The notes under the pieces: model-generated
Told to the model about the DNA's origin: nothing
What the model saw: only the letters and a program-made list of their open reading frames with translations
Database searches by the model: none
Part shown: one piece after another, positions 17,943 through 23,439 of the stretch
How positions within the stretch are numbered: the first letter of the stretch is position 1
How the letters are laid out: every line of letters begins with the position of its first letter
Program-made: the position numbers and the translations under genes
Virus record (IMG/VR): IMGVR_UViG_3300008952_000312
Span: 1 to 23,439 of that record
Strand: one strand, 5' to 3'
Source of the DNA: a virus
Length of the DNA: 23,439 nt

Positions 17943-20900
17943 TTCTATTAGCTATTCCTTGCCCAAGATTATCTTGCGGCCATAAGGATTGGTATTGAGC
18001 AGCTTTATTTCCGCCACCCTGGGGAAGGTTTGCAAACGATCCACCCATAGGATCAGGACCTGTTACCTGTTGGCCTGTTGTTTGTGCTGGAGGTGGAGTA
18101 CCACCGGCCATTGCTATTCTATCATTATTAGTTGCTTGCATTTCTTTTTCTAATCCGTTTCTGACACCCATTAAAAAGTTATCTCCTGCGGCTAACGCAG
18201 ATGTAGAAGATTTACCTAATGCATTTTCAAGATTATAAGATCGTTGTCTCACAGAAGGAATTAATGCATTCTTATTCCACACTGGAGAGGGTACTTTTTC
18301 TGGAGATGTATTTAAATAATTCTGTATCTCTTCAAAATCTATTTTATTTGGATTAACTTTTGGCATATCTTTATCTTCATCTGCCATAGCATTCCACCAC
18401 TTAGCAAATAGACTTCTTAAAGTTTTTCCTCCTTCAACTGAAGGATTAAGTAGCATTCTACTTACTCCTTCTCCTCCAATTTTTTGATCTATTCTTTCCA
18501 TCTCAGTAAATAAATCATAAGTTCTTTTTAAAGCAGCCGGGTCTCCTAGCCATCCTCCAATGTGTCTTCCTAAAAGAATTAAAGCAGCAGATCCTGCGAG
18601 ACCTCCTAAGCCTCCACCTACAGAACCCATAAGTAATGTTCCTCTAGCTACTCCTTGTCCTAAACTCATTCCACCAGCCGCTCCTAAAGTTAGTTTTCTT
18701 TGTACGAATACAGAAGGATCAGCAATTCCTACTTCAGCTTCTCTTCTCATTATTTTAATCATTGTTTCTAAATGATGTAAAGCTTGTTCACCTCCCTTTC
18801 CTCCGCCATACAGTTGAATTAATTTATTCTTGGCTGCAGCAATGTCTGTGTCCTCTCCCACTAGCCCTAAGTTTTTAGCAAATCGTTCTACATCAAATCC
18901 TTGTACTTCATTAGGTCCTACCTTTAATGCTTTCCAAGGCTTATCTCCTAAACCAGATTGTAAAAGTTTATCAGGGTTTATTCCTTTCAACCATGTATCA
19001 GAAACAAACTCATCATTAATTTCATCAATGTATCTTCGATTCATTAGCCCGCTAGACTTCGCTTCTTCTAATAAACTAAATAAACTTCTTTCTTCTAAAG
19101 CTCTTGGTGCATAATCAAAAGAACTTTTAAATGCATCATAGATATATAGTTCTCTAAATCTATCAAACATTTCAGTTCCTGTTTTGTTTTTACCATAGCC
19201 CATTAAAGTTTTTAAATCTTGTATAGCAAAAGGACTTGTAGATCTAAACACAGATCGAATAGCCTTGGCCCACATTTGATCAGGATTAATAGTAGCTCTT
19301 CCAGTTATTCCTACTAAACCTAAGTTAGTAAAAATTTCTGAATCTACTTTACGTATATTTTTTGCAGTCGGAGAGTAGTAAGGCATAATAGAATTATGAA
19401 AAAAACTATTAGCTTCTAGTTGAGCTTTTTGTACTTCATCAATTCCTTTCATTATCTTACCAATGTATTGTTCTCCTGCTTCTGCTCCGCCTTGTGCTAC
19501 GATACTGTCATAAGATTTTTTAACTGCGCTAGTCTTTAATAATTCTTGCATTGGGTTTCCACCACCAATAGATGCCCAGTCTTTTTCTAAAGCAGTTCTT
19601 AAAGCTTGAACAAAACTTCTAGGGTCTTCTAGTTTGGTACTAGGTAAAACTTTAGTTAACATTTTTTGTAAACCTATAGCCTGTTGGGCCGTGATATTAC
19701 CATCGTTTTGTGTTAACCATTTTAATTCTTTTATAAAAGCTACTAACGGATCATCAAATTCTGTTACCGGAGACTGTGCCCCTACTCTAGCAGTTAAACC
19801 TTGCGTCTCTCCATACAATTGAGGGTATTGAGCTTGTAATCTTTTTAATACTTCATCTGCCCATACTCCAACGTGTTTAGTTGGAACAATTTTTAAATCT
19901 TCTAGGCCATGATACTTAGTAGCATCTAATACTTTTTCATATTTAGTAGAAATAACATTAAACATCTCTTGAAAGTTTCTTCTAAATTGAGGAATTGATC
20001 CCAGTGCTAATAGTTGAGTATGTGACATAGGAACCGCTGCATTAATATTATCTAAATAATTATTATAGAATTGAACTTCTAACTTGTTTCTAAATTTTTG
20101 ACGCTTACCTGCTATCCAGGGAAATACTCCAACTGATTTATTAAATTGTCTAACAAATCCAGCAAAGGCTCCGTGGTTTTCATTCATGACTGCTGATAAA
20201 TTAGTATCATAACCATACTTGTATGCATTCTTAGCAATAATTTCTGCTTGCTTACCTTTCATACCTAAAATTCCTTTAACCCCACTTCCTATTCCTCCTA
20301 ACAAAGGCATTAATAAAAAGCCACCTGCATTAAATAGCATTGCATTCGACATAGCTTTATTTGCGTGAACAATCTCTTGTTCTACTGGTGAAAGTTTATC
20401 TATTTCATTTTCACTTACTCTAGCTAAATCTTCATGTGTTGCCCCACCGGTATCAGTAAGTGCTTCAGCAACTCCATAGGTAATAGATCCCATTCCAGCT
20501 CCTGCCATACCAAGACCTTGTGATTTTAATTCTGTTTGTAAAAGCTGACTAGGAGAGTAGTACATTCTACCACCTTTCATTCCCAATCCATACTTAACTT
20601 GTTGTTGTGCTTTATCAATTCCTCTAGCAACTCTATTCCAGACAGCTGCAGTTCTTCCAAGAAGACCTACCATCTTACCTGCGGGAGATCTAATCATTAT
20701 TTTCGATGCAAGGTTAGACATTTTGTAAGCGTTGTTTCCTAGATTAACTAATCCATAGTTTGCTCTGCCTCCTGATGAAATAAATGCCTGAGCTATTTTA
20801 TTTCTATCCTGAATGTAAGGCATTAAACTTCCAGCTACATCTCCTACTAATTCAAAGTCTAATCTTTTTAATCCTGTTGCTGCTTCAAAAGGTCTAAGCT

Positions 20901-21093
20901 GTGCCTCTTTATCTCTAGCTAATGTTTCAGCTGCAGCTCCTTGCTCTTCCATCATGGCACCTACATTAGGATAGCCTTTTAGCATTCCAGTTTTGAAAGC
21001 TTTGTCTAATCCCATTAACTGCTCTCTATTTAAAGTAGAAACGTCTATTGCATTATTATCTATTGCTTTTTGTAATGCTGCTATTGATGCCAT
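17935..21093 (-). CDS. Large putative internal virion/ejection protein
   Basis: A 1052-aa protein with no catalytic motif I can place. It contains several Gly/Ala-rich hydrophobic stretches: about 190-210 (GLGMAGAGMGSITYGVAEAL), 250-280 (NAGGFLLMPLLGGIGSGVKGILG) and 800-848 (GLGGLAGSAALILLGRHIGGWLG), separated by long helical regions. The end is Gln/Gly/Pro-rich and disordered-looking. Such layouts are typical of podovirus internal core proteins that enter the cell envelope with the DNA (compare T7 gp15/gp16). The ATG at 21093 overlaps the preceding stop by one base. Assignment rests on size, composition and pairing with the 766-aa protein. Confidence 0.6.
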   Translation of the reverse strand: MASIAALQKAIDNNAIDVSTLNREQLMGLDKAFKTGMLKGYPNVGAMMEEQGAAAETLARDKEAQLRPFEAATGLKRLDFELVGDVAGSLMPYIQDRNKIAQAFISSGGRANYGLVNLGNNAYKMSNLASKIMIRSPAGKMVGLLGRTAAVWNRVARGIDKAQQQVKYGLGMKGGRMYYSPSQLLQTELKSQGLGMAGAGMGSITYGVAEALTDTGGATHEDLARVSENEIDKLSPVEQEIVHANKAMSNAMLFNAGGFLLMPLLGGIGSGVKGILGMKGKQAEIIAKNAYKYGYDTNLSAVMNENHGAFAGFVRQFNKSVGVFPWIAGKRQKFRNKLEVQFYNNYLDNINAAVPMSHTQLLALGSIPQFRRNFQEMFNVISTKYEKVLDATKYHGLEDLKIVPTKHVGVWADEVLKRLQAQYPQLYGETQGLTARVGAQSPVTEFDDPLVAFIKELKWLTQNDGNITAQQAIGLQKMLTKVLPSTKLEDPRSFVQALRTALEKDWASIGGGNPMQELLKTSAVKKSYDSIVAQGGAEAGEQYIGKIMKGIDEVQKAQLEANSFFHNSIMPYYSPTAKNIRKVDSEIFTNLGLVGITGRATINPDQMWAKAIRSVFRSTSPFAIQDLKTLMGYGKNKTGTEMFDRFRELYIYDAFKSSFDYAPRALEERSLFSLLEEAKSSGLMNRRYIDEINDEFVSDTWLKGINPDKLLQSGLGDKPWKALKVGPNEVQGFDVERFAKNLGLVGEDTDIAAAKNKLIQLYGGGKGGEQALHHLETMIKIMRREAEVGIADPSVFVQRKLTLGAAGGMSLGQGVARGTLLMGSVGGGLGGLAGSAALILLGRHIGGWLGDPAALKRTYDLFTEMERIDQKIGGEGVSRMLLNPSVEGGKTLRSLFAKWWNAMADEDKDMPKVNPNKIDFEEIQNYLNTSPEKVPSPVWNKNALIPSVRQRSYNLENALGKSSTSALAAGDNFLMGVRNGLEKEMQATNNDRIAMAGGTPPPAQTTGQQVTGPDPMGGSFANLPQGGGNKAAQYQSLWPQDNLGQGIANRNA

Positions 21094-23393
21094 TATTCCC
21101 CCGGTACCGGAATGGTAGTTAAAATATCCGCTGTCTCTGCTTGATTTATTTGTTTTGCCGCGTTACCCATTTTCCATTGATTAATATATGGAATGACAAC
21201 AAATGATTCTAGGAATGCACTATTGCCTCCAGATTCTAAATAATTATTAGCATCAGTATTAAAGTTTCCAATCAATTGTGCTTGAAGTGCTCTGTATGCA
21301 GATTTAATTGTTTTAGCAGTAACGTTTTGGTTTTTAAATGGTCTAGGAATTATACCTAATGCACCTGTTCTTTCAGCTGCTGCTTCAATATCCCATTTAG
21401 TTAAACGGTCTTCATGTTTGTTAGCGTTTGCAATAATATATTTTAATCTTGTTTCAATTAAAGCTACCTGCATCAGTTGGTCTAGTTGTTGTTGGCTTAC
21501 TTTACCATTGTACTCTTTCATTACTTCTGCTCTAGCTGCCTCCATATCTCTTCCATATTCCCTTTGGATCCATTCTGCGTGGGTCATTTTTTCCTTACCA
21601 ATACCTAATACACCACCTACTTTTACTTCCCTTGTGTCTAAATTGTCAGCAGCTAAAATTGTATTATCAATATAATTACCCATACTCATTCCTTGAGTAT
21701 ATTTATTCTCGTAAGATTGGTAGCTATCCATAGCTCCTTTGTAATCTTCTGTAATTAGTTTCCATCCCCCTTCCCAACCTAGGACTTCATCAGGAGCGCT
21801 TAAGACATAATTTACATATTGTAATCCAGTTGCAGCACTACTTAATTTGGTTCTCATTTTATGTTGAGTTGTACCTGAAACTTCCATACTTCGTGGATTT
21901 TGACCTTGGAAAGGAATCCAGGCGATCGTTCCGTCAGGGTTTTGAGTTTGCATTAACCATTGACCATATTCATCTTCCCTAACTTCTAGCACCCGTTTAC
22001 CATATAAAGCATCAGGATCATCAACCATCACATGTTTAACATCTCCTATTACTTTTTGTGCACCTGGTTTATTGTCTTCTTGAGCTTTTAAGAAAGCAAT
22101 AGCTAAGTCTTTATCAAATGCTCTTTGAGATTGGTTTAATGCTATAGCTGTATCAACTACGGGGCCTGTAGACTGTCCTACGACATCTAAGAATCCTTTT
22201 AATCCTTTTTCTCCAGACTTATTGGACATCATTCCAGATGCTAGTTTCATTAGTAATAAATCTCTATCATTACCTTGAGCCCCTGTTAGATCAGTAATTT
22301 GGTTTCTAAATTTTAAAAACTTATCTTTAGTTCCAAGATCTGCACTATTAAATTCTTCTTTTAAAACTTTAGCTTGTGTCTCTGCATCTTTAAGTTTTTG
22401 TGCTTCTAATATTGCGGCTTCATCTTCATTAAGAGGTGTTCCTCCTGATGGTGGAATAGTTTCAGCCGTTAGAATATTCATTTCATTAGGATTACCTCTA
22501 TCATAATCTCCTTCTACTCCTGTTTGTCCTTCTCTTACTGCAAAATCAGTTTGCCAAATCTGTACTGCTTGGTCCACATGCTCTTGAGTAATCTCGTTAG
22601 CTCCTGCTTCCAATGCTACTTTCTGAGCAATGTTCATAATTAAATTTTGTTCGTCATCACTTAGTTGGACTGCTGCTCCAGTCTCTGGGTCTTTCATTGT
22701 GGCTGCTCCACCAAACAATAATGGCATCGAAAGCAATCCCGAACTTAATTTAGATTTTTCCCATCCTTTTTTCATTTTAGTAGATTTTTTAAAAGCTTCG
22801 ATTCCTTCTTTAGTTCCTTTACCGCCCCCTTGAAGTGTTTTACCAAAGTTAAAAAGTTGTCTTCCTCTTGTAAATATTCCAGGGCCTATTAATGCTTCTC
22901 CAGCTCCTAATGCAACCTTACCAGGGTCCTTTTCTCTTGCTCCCTCATACATAGTTTTAGCTCCCATACCTACAAAAGCACCTCCTACTCCCATTTTAGT
23001 TGCTCCATAAGTTTTTGGAAATTTTTTAGCTAAGTAATGTGCGCCAGTACCTGTAAAGGAAGGTTTTTGTCCAGTTGCTTCTCTGAATAGCCGAGCAATT
23101 CCAGTTTTTTGTAAACCTTTTTTAACATAAGGCATTCCAGCTTTAACTGCTGTTTTTCCTACACCCCATGCAAGTTGTCCTTTTTTCCAAGGTGCTGCTA
23201 ACATTGCAGTATTATAACCGCCCCCTCTACTGAAATCCCACAGATGTCTTCCCGGTCCTGCTTGCCACGCTCCTTTTAAACCCGCTGGTGTAGAGTACCA
23301 AGGAGCACCTCCTTGTTGTAATTTAGGAATTTGATTATGCTTAATTTGGGCTGCGTGCCTAAACATTTTTCGGTTTAAGACTGGATCATTCAT
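21093..23393 (-). CDS. Large putative structural/internal virion protein
   Basis: A 766-aa protein. It opens with MNDPVLNRKMFRHAAQIKHN, an NRKMF-type N-terminal motif I recall from virion proteins of marine phages. Residues 30-230 are Gly/Ala-rich and basic with short hydrophobic patches (GVGGAFVGMGAKTMYEG at 135-151; SSGLLSMPLLFGGAATM near 217-233). After about 235 it becomes acidic and helical (LSDDEQNLIMNIAQKVALEAG...). No enzyme motif seen. ATG 23393 has AGGTGAG upstream. Together with the 1052-aa gene it marks the end of the structural module continuing beyond the right edge. Confidence 0.6.
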   Translation of the reverse strand: MNDPVLNRKMFRHAAQIKHNQIPKLQQGGAPWYSTPAGLKGAWQAGPGRHLWDFSRGGGYNTAMLAAPWKKGQLAWGVGKTAVKAGMPYVKKGLQKTGIARLFREATGQKPSFTGTGAHYLAKKFPKTYGATKMGVGGAFVGMGAKTMYEGAREKDPGKVALGAGEALIGPGIFTRGRQLFNFGKTLQGGGKGTKEGIEAFKKSTKMKKGWEKSKLSSGLLSMPLLFGGAATMKDPETGAAVQLSDDEQNLIMNIAQKVALEAGANEITQEHVDQAVQIWQTDFAVREGQTGVEGDYDRGNPNEMNILTAETIPPSGGTPLNEDEAAILEAQKLKDAETQAKVLKEEFNSADLGTKDKFLKFRNQITDLTGAQGNDRDLLLMKLASGMMSNKSGEKGLKGFLDVVGQSTGPVVDTAIALNQSQRAFDKDLAIAFLKAQEDNKPGAQKVIGDVKHVMVDDPDALYGKRVLEVREDEYGQWLMQTQNPDGTIAWIPFQGQNPRSMEVSGTTQHKMRTKLSSAATGLQYVNYVLSAPDEVLGWEGGWKLITEDYKGAMDSYQSYENKYTQGMSMGNYIDNTILAADNLDTREVKVGGVLGIGKEKMTHAEWIQREYGRDMEAARAEVMKEYNGKVSQQQLDQLMQVALIETRLKYIIANANKHEDRLTKWDIEAAAERTGALGIIPRPFKNQNVTAKTIKSAYRALQAQLIGNFNTDANNYLESGGNSAFLESFVVIPYINQWKMGNAAKQINQAETADILTTIPVPGE

Positions 23394-23439
23394 CTCTCAC
23401 CTCTATACTTTTCCGATATTAATATTACTTGCTGGTCGG

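Noticed and set aside
18560-19114. Plus-strand open frames of 71 and 94 codons
   Set aside because: They lie antisense to the 1052-aa gene, are Pro/Ser-rich in the way complements of Gly/Ala-rich frames are, and have no ribosome site.
1-23439. CRISPR array
   Set aside because: No regularly spaced direct repeats of 20-40 bp were seen.

Overview
The window is AT-rich and reads as part of a tailed-phage genome. It has densely packed, often overlapping genes, a phage replication set, a terminase small subunit and two very large glycine-rich virion-type proteins. The base composition, the many tiny proteins and the gene families (2OG-Fe(II) oxygenase, family A DNA polymerase, DUF3310, small Cys-bearing exported proteins) resemble marine phages of SAR11-like alphaproteobacteria (pelagiphages and the related HMO-2011-type podoviruses). 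That host assignment is inference. No ribosomal, tRNA, integrase, phage RNA polymerase, large terminase, portal, capsid or tail gene could be recognised, so the window is only part of the genome.

Layout: almost everything is on the minus strand and reads right to left. The right edge (about 17.9-23.4 kb) holds two large proteins, 766 and 1052 aa, that look like internal virion or ejection proteins. A small XhlA-like membrane protein and a PD-(D/E)XK exonuclease follow. Next is the replication block (about 8.3-15.2 kb): two conserved phage proteins of unknown function, an AEP-type primase, a UvrD-like SF1 helicase, a 54-aa protein, DUF3310, a 74-aa conserved protein and a family A DNA polymerase with leucine at the position equivalent to E. 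coli Phe762. It is followed without gaps by a LAGLIDADG endonuclease and a ParB-like protein. From 6.55 kb down to 3.05 kb runs a chain of small overlapping genes: a coiled-coil protein, a ribbon-helix-helix (RHH)-like protein, a DnaJ-type zinc finger, two tiny membrane proteins, a tiny lipoprotein and unknowns. The terminase small subunit, two small proteins, the 2OG-Fe(II) oxygenase and a VRR-NUC nuclease run from 2.5 to 0.47 kb. Positions 1-471 contain no gene I can support but are GC-richer and full of repeats and inverted repeats.

A minority of genes are on the plus strand and look like separately controlled units: an RHH-like protein at 2752, a cluster of small proteins at 6588-7536, a lone SNF2-type helicase at 15317 and a 45-aa acidic/basic protein at 16871.

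The most unusual pattern is in the promoters. At four start codons (6551 minus, 6866, 7164 and 15317) a TTGAC-type -35 box begins exactly 35 bp upstream of the ATG, usually with a -10-like box 17 bp further on and only 6 bp before the ATG. A fifth gene (6588) has the -10 at the same place. This predicts leaderless mRNAs, while the other genes use ordinary Shine-Dalgarno sites or translational coupling. A second theme is a pair of RHH-like paralogues (2752 plus, 5463 minus), one divergent from the terminase gene across a 276-bp, hairpin-rich, operator-like region.
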